Assembly: GCA_963751695.1 (NCBI GenBank)
Contig: CAVVVP010000003.1
Span: 186,001 to 250,000 of the forward strand
Direction of reading: 5' to 3'
Length of the DNA stretch: 64,000 bases
Source: SZUA-22 sp963751695
Lineage (GTDB): Bacteria > Bacteroidota > Ignavibacteria > Ignavibacteriales > Melioribacteraceae
Below are positions 17,950-27,355 of the stretch, one piece after another (position 1 is the stretch's first letter; every line of letters begins with the position of its first letter). The notes beneath the pieces were generated by a model. It did not search any database and was not told the origin of the DNA. It saw only the letters and a program-made list of their open reading frames with translations. The translations under genes and the position numbers were made by a program.

Positions 17950-19056
17950 ATGGCAGGACCTGTTAAAGATAGTTCCAGCCTCAAATCAAAAGAAGATGAG
18001 ATTCGATCTCTTAGTTCTAAAATCCAGCAAACTGCTCACGATCTTAATAATATTATTACGAGCAGTCAAAACTCGGTAGTTGCAATTAAAAACTCTGCGA
18101 AGCCAAATGCCGAAATTCAAAAGTATCTAACAAATATTGAAACCAACTGTATAAGAGCCACCGAAATGCTTGAGGAGTTTTTAGCTTCTGAAGGAATTGG
18201 TAAGCGAACTAAACGCCGAATTAATCTAAATGATCTTATTAATGATGTTGTCAGAACATTAAAAGGAACTCTTAGTGAAAAAGTTAGTTTAGATATAAAA
18301 GTAAGGAAGAACCTTCTAAAAATTGAGGGATTTTATTCGGATTTGTATAGGGCAATTCTCAATTTATCTATCAATGCTTTCGAGGCTATTGAAGATAAAG
18401 GAAAAATCACATTGTCCGCTAAAAATAAAAACTCAAAGTTGAGTGGAAGTGTTGTAGAGGTGCTGATTAAAGACACGGGTTGCGGAATTGATAAAAACAC
18501 TTTGAAATCAATTTTTAAAAATGGATTTAGCACAAAAAATAAAAATGTAACATCTGGTCTAGGTTTATCAATCGTTAAAGAGATAATTGAAATTCATAAA
18601 GGTACAATTGAAGTAAAAAGTAATGTAGGAAAAGGGACTGAGTTTGCAATTTTATTACCAGCAATTGAGACTATTAAAAAACCAAAAAAGAAAAATAGAA
18701 TAAAGAATATTCTTGTGGCAGAAGATGAACCCCCCATACTGGAATCACTAACATATTTATTGGAATCATATAATTATAAAACCATTGGAGCTTCTAGCGG
18801 CAAAATTGCAATAGAGAAGTTTATGGAAAATAAGGATATTGATCTAATTTTAATCGACAAGCTAATGCCGGATATTGACGGAATTGATGTTGTGGCCAAA
18901 ATTCGTGAGCATAATAAATCTATTCCAATAATTTTAACTACAGGAATTCAGAATGCAGATCAATTGAAATTAGAAGATATTGGAGTGAATATTGTGGTAA
19001 AAAAACCTTACGACTTTGACCAGATGATAGAATTAATTAGAGGTGGTATCTTCTAA
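17950..19056 (+). CDS. Soluble hybrid histidine kinase with C-terminal receiver
   Basis: The 368-residue protein has no membrane segment. A dimerisation helix carries the phosphoacceptor His30 in TAHDLNNII, an NtrB-like H box. The ATPase domain follows at about residues 105-235 (NLSINAFEAI, then DTGCGI, then GLGLSIVKEI). A receiver is at about 252-366 with the likely phosphoacceptor Asp303 in LILIDKLMPD. It directly follows the sigma-54 activator and may phosphorylate it. Having no sensor domain, it probably takes its input from a partner. Its 3' end overlaps the convergent 19033-19731 gene by 24 bases. Confidence 0.85.
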   Translation: MAGPVKDSSSLKSKEDEIRSLSSKIQQTAHDLNNIITSSQNSVVAIKNSAKPNAEIQKYLTNIETNCIRATEMLEEFLASEGIGKRTKRRINLNDLINDVVRTLKGTLSEKVSLDIKVRKNLLKIEGFYSDLYRAILNLSINAFEAIEDKGKITLSAKNKNSKLSGSVVEVLIKDTGCGIDKNTLKSIFKNGFSTKNKNVTSGLGLSIVKEIIEIHKGTIEVKSNVGKGTEFAILLPAIETIKKPKKKNRIKNILVAEDEPPILESLTYLLESYNYKTIGASSGKIAIEKFMENKDIDLILIDKLMPDIDGIDVVAKIREHNKSIPIILTTGIQNADQLKLEDIGVNIVVKKPYDFDQMIELIRGGIF

Positions 19057-19731
19057 ACTATCTTCTGTTTGAGCTTCAGATAAGTCAACAACCTTTAAAT
19101 CATTCACCCAGTTTGTTAACACTGGTACTTTTATTGAACTTAGTTTCTGCAAAACCGAAATAATATCTTTTGTAGCTTCCTCGATAAATCCAACTCTCTT
19201 AAGAATTACATCCTTGGTCATTTCATCTTTTCTTAGCTCTCTGTTAATTGCAGCTGTCGATAAATTTATAAGTGTTAGCGGCTGCTTTATTTCATGATTT
19301 GCAGTAACAACAGTGGCAGCATACGTTTGAACTTTTTCTATTTCCAACATAACTTTTTGAGATTCTCTAAAACTTAGAGCAGATTTTATTCTCGCAATTA
19401 ATTCAACTCGATTAAATGGTTTCTTAATATAATCAAACGCTCCAGCTTGGAATCCTTCTTTTAGGTCTTCGGCTTCAGTTAAAGCAGTAACTAAAAGAAC
19501 GGGAATTAATTTTGTTTCTTCACTTGTTGTCAGTTTTTTGCAAACTTCAAAGCCTGACATTCCAGGCATCATAACATCAAGTAGTATTAGATCTGGCAAA
19601 TCTTCGCTTGCAATCTTCAAACATGTTGGTCCGTCAAATGCTGAAAGAACTTCAAAGCCTTCTCTACTTAATCTTTCTTCAAGGACAAAAACGTTGTCTT
19701 TTTGATCGTCTACAACTAATATTTTTTTCAT
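19033..19731 (-). CDS. Receiver protein fused to a kinase-like phosphoacceptor helix domain, no ATPase domain
   Basis: The 232-residue product has a CheY-like receiver at residues 2-118, with Asp52 in LILLDVMMPG and conserved Lys103. It continues with a helical domain that carries a histidine-kinase-like box, NHEIKQPLTLI (His146). No HATPase domain follows; the protein ends in an acidic tail. It could act as a phosphotransfer intermediate or a dimerising response regulator, perhaps receiving phosphate from the 1168-residue kinase encoded one base upstream. The same strand and tight spacing suggest it is the last gene of the pilus/signalling operon. Confidence 0.8.
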   Translation of the reverse strand: MKKILVVDDQKDNVFVLEERLSREGFEVLSAFDGPTCLKIASEDLPDLILLDVMMPGMSGFEVCKKLTTSEETKLIPVLLVTALTEAEDLKEGFQAGAFDYIKKPFNRVELIARIKSALSFRESQKVMLEIEKVQTYAATVVTANHEIKQPLTLINLSTAAINRELRKDEMTKDVILKRVGFIEEATKDIISVLQKLSSIKVPVLTNWVNDLKVVDLSEAQTEDSLEDTTSN

Positions 19732-19732
19732 A

Positions 19733-22700
19733 TTATACTACTTTTATTTGCTGGATTCGCTGTTGAATTTTAAATGACAATGTTGAATTATCAATGGGTT
19801 TTGTTATTAAATCATCGAAGCCATTTTGTTTGATAATTTCAAAATCATCTAGCATTGCCTGCGCAGTCATAGCATACACTTTTAAGTCTTTCAAGTCTTG
19901 ATCTGCTCTAATTTTTTTCATTGTTTCAAAACCATCCATGATGGGCATTCTTATATCCAATAATATTAAATCTGGTTTGGAGGATTTTAAAAGTGTTAAA
20001 CACTCTGCTCCATTGTGAGCAAACGAAATTGAACAACCAATATTCTTGAGAATTTCTCCAACCGTAAAAAGTGTATCTTTATCGTCATCAACCACCAGAA
20101 CATGAAACATATTTTCATTGGTAATGGAACTTAACGCTTCGGCACCCTCTTCATCTCCTGTAATTAGTTTATTTTCAATTGGGAAACTAATACTTTTTTT
20201 CAGTTTATTCATTATTGAAAATTTTCTGTCAATTATTCTAAGAGTTTCTTCCAGTTCTTTGCTATTATCATTTAGCATGTCATCGAAATCAGTAATTAGT
20301 TTTTGTTTTGTCAGATCATCAAGAACCTTTGGAATAGATACAATGATCGGGATATCGCTGGTCTCTTTCAAATAAGACATCAGTTTTATAGTAGGTTTAT
20401 TTTGTGCAATGAGGTCAATGATCAGAACATCTGGTTTGAGTTCCTCAATGTTTTCCACTATGTTTTGAATTTCTGAAACAGTTATAATCTCTGCACTCTC
20501 ACTAAATTTTTCAATTGTGCTTCCTTTTTCTCCCGTTTCATCACCAAGCCAAAGTATTCTTTTTCCCCTATTGTTTTTAAGTTTAATCAGGTCAAGCACA
20601 TACCTTAGTTTTTCAAAATTATCAGATCCAACTATAAATTCAAAAACATCTAAAATGTATGCCCTTTCTCCATCTTGTTGCAAACCAATCAAGCTAATTG
20701 GAATGCTGCCAGTGAAATGATTTATTTTCAAACTATATAGGATATCCCAGTAGCTATTTGTTATGTTATTTGTATTCAGAATAATTCCGTCCAAGGGTAC
20801 GTCCCCTAGTTGTTCGATCAGTTCTGCATTTGGTTTGCTTTGAACAACATCGTACTCGCTCGTTTCAAAATAATTCTCAACGGAAATCTTGTTTCTATCG
20901 TCATCATGAATCAGCAATATTTTTTTTCTATTTTTTTGTTGAGCAACACTGCTCTGAGGATATCTATACTCCTCAAGAAGAGGTAAGTTTTCTTGTATAG
21001 AGTTTGTTAGAAGTATTGTAAAAGTTGATCCCTTAAAGTCGTTGCTTTGAACTGATATCTCTCCTCCCAGGAGGCTTACATATTTTTTACAGATTGCTAA
21101 ACCAAGTCCCGCTCCTTGGAATTTTTTGGTATTAGTATGTTCAACTTGTTTGAATTCTTCAAAAATCAATTTTTTATTTTCGTCAGTGATACCAATACCT
21201 GTATCAATAACATCAATTCTAAGAGTGTCATTCAGCGTATCGCTAACATTAATTTTTATCCCACCAATCTCGGTGAACTTTATAGCATTACTAATAAGGT
21301 TAAGAATAATCTGCTCTAACTTGTGTCTATCTGAATTAACGAGTAGATCTCTATTATTTTCAAAAACGATAGATAGCTGTAAGTCTTTTTCAGTAACAAG
21401 TGGTTCCATTGCTTGGAACACATCATTCATAAATTCACTTATGATAAAATCACTTTTCGTTACTTCAAATTTACCAGACTCAATTTTAGAAAACTCAAGT
21501 ATATTATTAATCAATGCAAGAAGTTTCTTGCCATTTCTCAAAACAATCTTGAGTCTGTCTTTGGTTTTCGGAAATGTTGTTGAGTCATCCGAAATTAATT
21601 CTGTTAATCCAATTATCGAGTTTAAAGGAGTTCTCAATTCATGTGACATATTTGCGAGAAATTGTGATTTTACATGTGTAAGTTCAACTGCTTTCCTACG
21701 CTGCTCTTCAAGTTCCTCTGCTTTTTCTTTAAGGTCAGCATGAAGTTTTGTTAACTCTACATTTTGTTCTTGATATTGATCATTCAGAATTTTTAATTCT
21801 TCAACTATGCTTTTAAGTTGTTCAAGCGAAGCTGAATTATTAATGCCGATTGCAAGCTGCTTTTTAATACTTTCTAAATAATCCTTTGGTTGAATCGACG
21901 GAATATTTTCACTCGCAATTTCGATCACAGCAATTACCTTTTTATCGAATATAATAGGAATAACTAATAAGTATTTAATATTAATCTCTAGAAGCCCCAT
22001 CTTAATAGAAGGAAAATCCTGCTGGAAAGTCATTTCTATTATTTCCTGGGTCTGAATGACATTAGAATACATTGAACGATCAACTACAGTATTTATGGAA
22101 TTTTCCCCAATTCCCTTTGCACAGACTAACTCCAGCTCATCTTCGTCAACTAGATAAAATGCTCCAAAAGATGTTTCAGTAGCGCTAATTATTTTTTCTA
22201 ATACTTTATTAGATAGATCATCAATGGATGGATGTTCATTGATAATTGTCACTATATCAAGATATCGTCTTTCATTCTTTTCTTTTGTTTCAATCCGATC
22301 CAGCATTTCATTAAATGCTGATCCAAGTTGACCAAGTTCATCTTTTGTAACAATCGGGACTCTCTCACTGAGATTCCCCTCTGCTATTAGATTAGTTGTT
22401 TTACTAAGTAATGAGATCTGCTTTCTTAGTTTTGTGGTAAAAAGAAGAACAAAGATTAATGATAGAAAAACACCCGCTAGTGCAAATGTAAATATTATCA
22501 ACTGAATCGTATCACGAAACTCAGAAAGTTCTGCTGGAGTATTGAAAATAATAAAGGAAGATGAAATGTTTGCAGCACTTAAGTATTCCGGTTTTCTGAA
22601 TACACTAAAAAAATCTGATGATTTCAATTCCTCATAAAAAACACCTGGTTTACTTTGTTCCTTGGAACTATTAATCGCATTTATAAAATTTACCAAGTAT

Positions 22701-23239
22701 TTTTCGTTGGCTTCTGAGTGAGTAATCTGCGTAGGTAAATCTTCAGCAACAAAAGTTATTTCGGCTCTGATTTTATTTGATAAATCATTAAGGTATTCCT
22801 CGGTAAGAAGCTTTCCATAGAATATGTTTTGTGTCTCTTTCCCTCTGGTATAGAGAAAAATAATGTTAGGATAGAGCCTAATAAATTCTTCGATGGAATT
22901 AATTATTGCAGGTGGCTGTAACTTTTGGCTGTGAAAAAAAAAGTTTGGATCAATTGCATTATTTTTATCGAGTGTGAAAACAAAATCTAAGTTGGTAGTA
23001 TCTAAAGATATTAAATTATGGTTTTTTGAATATTCAAAAACTCGTGAAAATTCTTCTTCAAATATTTTTATTCCAGATTGAAATTCAAAATTAAAGTCAT
23101 GTGCAGCGTTTATAAGACTTTTAGAATATTGCTTTTTTAATAAAGATGTTGTTGTGGAATAATAAATAAATGTCGAAGACAATGATATTATAACTATTAC
23201 CGAGAATGTTATCAGTAATAGTCTTACATTAATTTTCAT
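19733..23239 (-). CDS. Membrane hybrid sensor histidine kinase with GAF and three receiver-like domains
   Basis: The 1168 residues run as follows. A transmembrane helix (about 6-28) is followed by a periplasmic sensor region to about 245 and a second helix (246-268). HAMP is at 269-322 (ERVPIVTKDELGQLGSAFNEM), GAF at about 330-470, and a coiled coil at 478-518. HisKA has His533 in NMSHELRTPLN. HATPase spans about 640-745 (DTGIGI, then GAGLGLAICK). Two degenerate receiver-like domains lie at about 772-890 and 893-1000, and a full receiver at 1046-1160 with Asp1095 (LILLDIRMPI). Its start overlaps the upstream response regulator by 11 bases. The signal sensed is unknown; control of pilus function or taxis is inferred from the operon. 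Confidence 0.88.
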   Translation of the reverse strand: MKINVRLLLITFSVIVIISLSSTFIYYSTTTSLLKKQYSKSLINAAHDFNFEFQSGIKIFEEEFSRVFEYSKNHNLISLDTTNLDFVFTLDKNNAIDPNFFFHSQKLQPPAIINSIEEFIRLYPNIIFLYTRGKETQNIFYGKLLTEEYLNDLSNKIRAEITFVAEDLPTQITHSEANEKYLVNFINAINSSKEQSKPGVFYEELKSSDFFSVFRKPEYLSAANISSSFIIFNTPAELSEFRDTIQLIIFTFALAGVFLSLIFVLLFTTKLRKQISLLSKTTNLIAEGNLSERVPIVTKDELGQLGSAFNEMLDRIETKEKNERRYLDIVTIINEHPSIDDLSNKVLEKIISATETSFGAFYLVDEDELELVCAKGIGENSINTVVDRSMYSNVIQTQEIIEMTFQQDFPSIKMGLLEINIKYLLVIPIIFDKKVIAVIEIASENIPSIQPKDYLESIKKQLAIGINNSASLEQLKSIVEELKILNDQYQEQNVELTKLHADLKEKAEELEEQRRKAVELTHVKSQFLANMSHELRTPLNSIIGLTELISDDSTTFPKTKDRLKIVLRNGKKLLALINNILEFSKIESGKFEVTKSDFIISEFMNDVFQAMEPLVTEKDLQLSIVFENNRDLLVNSDRHKLEQIILNLISNAIKFTEIGGIKINVSDTLNDTLRIDVIDTGIGITDENKKLIFEEFKQVEHTNTKKFQGAGLGLAICKKYVSLLGGEISVQSNDFKGSTFTILLTNSIQENLPLLEEYRYPQSSVAQQKNRKKILLIHDDDRNKISVENYFETSEYDVVQSKPNAELIEQLGDVPLDGIILNTNNITNSYWDILYSLKINHFTGSIPISLIGLQQDGERAYILDVFEFIVGSDNFEKLRYVLDLIKLKNNRGKRILWLGDETGEKGSTIEKFSESAEIITVSEIQNIVENIEELKPDVLIIDLIAQNKPTIKLMSYLKETSDIPIIVSIPKVLDDLTKQKLITDFDDMLNDNSKELEETLRIIDRKFSIMNKLKKSISFPIENKLITGDEEGAEALSSITNENMFHVLVVDDDKDTLFTVGEILKNIGCSISFAHNGAECLTLLKSSKPDLILLDIRMPIMDGFETMKKIRADQDLKDLKVYAMTAQAMLDDFEIIKQNGFDDLITKPIDNSTLSFKIQQRIQQIKVV

Positions 23240-23603
23240 ATGCTTCTTTTTGCAACACCCTTCTTACAGTTATTAATAATTCGTCAAAATCATAAGGTTT
23301 ACGAAGAAAATCATCGACTCCTAATTTTGCTGATTCTATAGCACTATCTACATCCACATTTGCTGTAAGAACAATTACTCTCGAATTGTAATTATTGCTC
23401 TTTATTTTTTTCAATACAAAGAATCCATTCTTCTCCGGCATTTTTAAGTCCAGTAGTACAAGATCAACCGTAGAGTTGTTTAGATAACCAATCGCATCGT
23501 CTGCAGAAGTTACAAAATGAGTATAGTAACCTATTTCTCTTAGATCTTCTGATAGCGTTGCGCATAACTTTATGTCATCATCAACGATTAGAATAGAGTC
23601 CAC
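23229..23603 (-). CDS. Single-domain response regulator (CheY-like)
   Basis: The 124-residue protein is a bare receiver. It has the acidic pocket VDDD near the N-terminus, Asp52 in LVLLDLKMPE, the switch threonine in VIVLTANVD and the conserved lysine in FLRKPYDF. The start is GTG at 23603. With no output domain it likely binds a target protein or passes phosphate onward. It lies between the secretin gene and the large hybrid kinase on the same strand, so it belongs to the pilus/signalling operon. A PilG- or PilH-like role is possible but not shown. Confidence 0.85.
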   Translation of the reverse strand: MDSILIVDDDIKLCATLSEDLREIGYYTHFVTSADDAIGYLNNSTVDLVLLDLKMPEKNGFFVLKKIKSNNYNSRVIVLTANVDVDSAIESAKLGVDDFLRKPYDFDELLITVRRVLQKEAYEN

Positions 23604-23713
23604 TTTTATTTTTCCTAATCTTCATATCTGGAAATATTTTAATATGATTTGATTCAGCTTCTTTAATGCCTTCTTTCTTTTGCTTATTCATATCATCGAT
23701 ATATCCTCTGTTT

Positions 23714-24906
23714 TCAATTATTGATTCTTTCATAAGATCTGTCTTTCTTAGCTGCTATTCTATCTTTCAATGGCGGAACAATCTCAAGATTTATCAAGAT
23801 GATAATTTCTCTTCTAATAATTTGAGTCTTATCGGATCCTGTTAAATATCTAATCCCAAAAACCCACCAAGGGAGATCTTTGAGGAACGGTATACCAGTT
23901 CTTGTATTAATTTCACTATTCTGGAATAATCCACCAATTATTGTCTCTTCACCGTCAACATCAATACTTCAGTATTTGCTACAGTTTTTCTAATTGTTGT
24001 TGAAATTTCACCTGGTTCTGCTGAACTTCTTTCAGCTTGGAGTTGAAGCAGTACATAGTCCACACCGTCTTCTTTATACATATAAGGTGTTACTTCTACG
24101 ATAGTACCGGTTGAATAGAATCTGTCGATTAGATTACCTGAGAAGTCACGTTCTTTAATGGAAATATCTTCACCTATTTGAATTCGTCCTAGTGCTTTAT
24201 CTCTTACAGTGATTGAAGGACGTGCAAGAAGCTCTCCCAGACCATTAGATTCAAAAAACTTAAAAGCACCAGCCAAATTTCCTTGAAATTCTCCCGTTGT
24301 AAAGTCAGCTGCTCCTGGTATAGTAAACTCAAACGGTTCAGCCTGTTGTTGCTGAGATTGATTTTGATTCTCTTCATTTTCAGTCGTAAACGACTGTAGG
24401 TTTAGCACCAAATGCTAAGTCCGGTCTTTTCTAATAATAATTCCCAGTTAATACCTCGCTCTCTCATATCAGTTATATTGGCTTCAAAGAATAATGCTGA
24501 TATCTTTATTTCTCTAGAATCAACATTAGCGTATATATCTTGACCCAGTTTTTCCGCGGATTGAGTCTCTGGCCTTACAATTATATTTTCGGCAGTTTCT
24601 TCATAGACCATGTCATGGTATTGGCAGATAATGTTCAATGCTCGTTTGAAAGGGTAATTTATCAATGGCGATCCCTATAGGATCTGTCATACTAGAAGTT
24701 AATACAATTTCCTTACCAGTAGTCTTCAAACTTACCTTGCTAAGGACGTCGATCGCCTGATCGAATGCGATGTGCTCTCCCAATGTAACGATCTCATTTG
24801 GATTGACATATTGCTGCATTCGCTTTTCAACTTCTTTTTGACCAGCGATTGGAATTGCTATTAGAAACGATAGTAATAATGCTAATGTTGTTTTCATTTT
24901 ATTCAC
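23714..24906 (-). pseudogene. pilQ: Type IV pilus/type II secretion secretin, disrupted by several frameshifts
   Basis: Joining frames gives a compact secretin. A signal peptide (MNKMKTTLALLLSFLIAIPIAG) leads to an N-domain (LPFKRALNIICQYHDM) and a central block (NVDSREIKISALFFEANITDMRERGINW). The C-terminal gate region follows (ARPSITVRDKALGRIQIGEDI, then EVLIVDGEETIIGGLFQN, then RTGIPFLKDLPWW). The frame must be changed near 24648, 24425, 24390 and 23960: three one-base insertions and one deletion. A fifth change near 23742 would extend the product to a stop at 23581, overlapping the response regulator start. The protein pattern is well kept between the breaks. Secretins form the outer-membrane channel for the pilus. 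Confidence 0.82.
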
Positions 24907-24910
24907 TCAA

Positions 24911-25801
24911 TTATTCTTTTTTATCACTTTCTTGTTTATCTAATGTTAATGTTACTTTCTCAATAATTCCACCCTTGTTAAGGACAAAATTAACTTGATT
25001 GTTATCATAGTTGATCTCAGTTAAGTATCCAAGATAAACCTGATCACCTTCCCAAAGTAAATAAGTTACACCATTCGGGTCAGCAATAAATGCACCTTCA
25101 GGAATTAATGCTAATAATTGCGCTGCTTGCACATCTAAAAGGTTATCTGTATTAGGCGGAATTTCATTTCTTATCAATGGATAGAAAATATCATATACAG
25201 GATTTGGTACTAAACGATTCTCTTTTGTAACAGCTGATGCATATTCATCATTTTCAGAAAAATATACCGCTACAGTAAAATTGTAATTCACATAGTAGTG
25301 TGGTATTTCCTCATCATCAACACTTACAAAATTTGATAAATTACAGTTTAGTATCTTTTTAAGAGACTTACTTTGCTCAATAGCATAGATAAGTTTATAA
25401 ACATCATTATAGTAGGCTGTGCCTGAGAGTTTATAAGTGTAGAAGTTATAATGTTGCTGATTTATAAGCTCAAGATACTCAATGTTTACATGTGAATCAG
25501 GTGCAAAATTAAAACTAACCTTATTCACAAAGTCGTAAAAGTCTGATTGCAATAGCTCTTTTGGAATATTGAACTTTCGCAACGATAGGATTGAATCAAG
25601 TTCAGCAGCTCTACTCTTTAAATTTTCTAATTTTGTAATTAGGTCTTCTGTATTGGTAGTATTAGCATTAAGGGTATTAAGTTCTTTCATCTTATTATCA
25701 ATTTTACCCTTTTGAATAACAAAACTATAAATACTTCCTGCTATTACAATTAACAGAAGGAGAGCAACTAAAGCTAACGTGTTTTTAAGTTTTCGATTCA
25801 T
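24911..25801 (-). CDS. PilO-like pilus assembly protein with a PilP-like C-terminal part
   Basis: The 296-residue product has one N-terminal transmembrane helix (about 8-29). A coiled-coil stretch (KMKELNTLNANTTNTEDLI) and a ferredoxin-like periplasmic domain follow, as in PilO. The last 80 residues (LLALIPEGAFIADPNGVTYLLW, then GDQVYLGYLTEI) look like the beta domain of PilP, which contacts the secretin. No separate pilP gene exists in the operon, supporting a fusion. It is intact, overlaps the upstream pilM/N frame by four bases and ends 4 bases before the secretin start. It would link the inner-membrane platform to the outer-membrane channel. Confidence 0.75.
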   Translation of the reverse strand: MNRKLKNTLALVALLLLIVIAGSIYSFVIQKGKIDNKMKELNTLNANTTNTEDLITKLENLKSRAAELDSILSLRKFNIPKELLQSDFYDFVNKVSFNFAPDSHVNIEYLELINQQHYNFYTYKLSGTAYYNDVYKLIYAIEQSKSLKKILNCNLSNFVSVDDEEIPHYYVNYNFTVAVYFSENDEYASAVTKENRLVPNPVYDIFYPLIRNEIPPNTDNLLDVQAAQLLALIPEGAFIADPNGVTYLLWEGDQVYLGYLTEINYDNNQVNFVLNKGGIIEKVTLTLDKQESDKKE

Positions 25802-27352
25802 TGTTCATTCTTCTGCAATTTAAAATTGATTATGTACGCAAAAGCATTTTTCTCACGCAATGGTTCATACAGCACATTCTTAAGAATTGAGGAGTTATTA
25901 GTCTCAGCAAACTCAGTAAGAACACTTCTTGACAAGGAATATCCCGAAATATTTAACTCTTCAATATTTCTTGCATCAAGGTTGGCAACCCAGAAATTCC
26001 TTCTTCTTTCAACAAAGTTTGAAACTTTCTCTAATGATTGTCCCCAGATCTCAGTTCCACTCATTGCAGAATCAAGAATTGCTTGAGTGTTATCGAAATT
26101 AGCTATTCTTGTTTCTAGTGGTTCTATCTGAGTAATTATTTCTTGATTCTGAATTTCTAAATCTTTTAGGCGCTTAATTTCTTTATCAAGTTCATTCATT
26201 TTCTTGTCGTTTGAAAGTACAGAGAATGTAAAGAAAAATGCTGCTGCAAATAAAAATGGAAGAACAGCAAAACTATGCCATCCAAATTGAAATATTTTTT
26301 GATTCTCGACAATATACTTTGGTAGTATATTTATGCCAGTGAGTTCTTTATCCTTTTCCGCATAATATTCATACGCTGCTGATAGAGGTACTGAGAAAGA
26401 AGAAATTTCCCCTTGATCTATTCTCATTCAGATCAACAACATCAAAAATATCGAATTTTAATTCAGTTACATTTGCTTCTGGAAAAGTGCCATAGAACGA
26501 GAGTACTAAATTCTCAGAACGGTCATCACCACAAAGTACAACATTATCTAGTCTAGGTACTCCACCGTTTTCCATTTCTAGGAGAATCTTAGAAAAATAG
26601 ACGTCATAGGTATTGAGATTTGAAGTACCTATATCTAGCGTTGCTCCGATATGATTTAGGTTTTGACCTTCAAGAAAAATGAGCTTACTATGCTCTTTTC
26701 CTATATAGATTATCAGAGTATAATCTTCAGCAAAAACTTTGTTGTTCTTGAAACATAGTTGGCCAGCGCAATTTCAGCATTCTTAATCGAATTGATTTTG
26801 TAATAACGTTTTCCATTATAACCAGCAACAGAATTAATTAGATTAACACATGAGAATTTCTTTATCAACAAAGACACATAGATAAGTATTATTATCAAGA
26901 TTAATACAATCTACTTTGTCTTTTGCGACGGTAATCCCTTTTGTCTCAAAAATATCTTTAACAACATTTTCTAAAAGTTTGCTTTTGTTTTTTTCTTCTG
27001 AACTTTCGTAGATATGGAAATTTACGCTCGGATCAGTAACGATAGGAATAAATTGCGCTTGATTTAAATTATACTCTGCTAGAGATGCTGCTATTAATTC
27101 AACATCAGTAGCATTTACATTTTCTCTTGGTTGGGTTGTGTCAACCCCGGTATCGAGTGATTCAAATGATAAGCCGTCTGCAGAAAAATCTTCTTTACTT
27201 AGATCTGCAAGTTGTTCTGGATTACTGTCTGCTTCGTGTTCAGTCTGCTTAACTGTAAATGTATTAAAAACACGAATGTTTTCTTTTTCTCTTGCAACTA
27301 CTGATAGCTTTAGTTCATTTCCTTCACAATATATACAAACAAGAGGTTTCAT
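25798..27352 (-). pseudogene. PilM-PilN fusion protein, disrupted by three frameshifts
   Basis: The first part (MKPLVCIYCEGNELKLSVV onward) and the pieces after it (VNLINSVAGYNGKRYY, VFAEDYTLIIYIGKEHSKLIF, GIDGTS-like LDIGTSNLNTYD, LDNVVLCGDD) form an actin-like PilM-type domain. The last part has the PilN hallmarks: INILPKYIVENQ, a transmembrane helix (LPFLFAAAFFFTFSVL), a coiled coil and a periplasmic domain. Frame changes are needed near 26855 (extra base), 26745 (missing base) and 26425 (extra base). The ATG at 26427 could start a PilN alone, but the open frame before it joins smoothly after one correction. It sits between pilT and the PilO-like gene. Confidence 0.72.
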
Positions 27353-27355
27353 ATT

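Noticed and set aside
23938..24665. Separate small genes inside the secretin region (starting at 24411 and 24665)
   Set aside because: Their products are consecutive fragments of one secretin. Their apparent starts lie at the frameshift points and have no ribosome sites.
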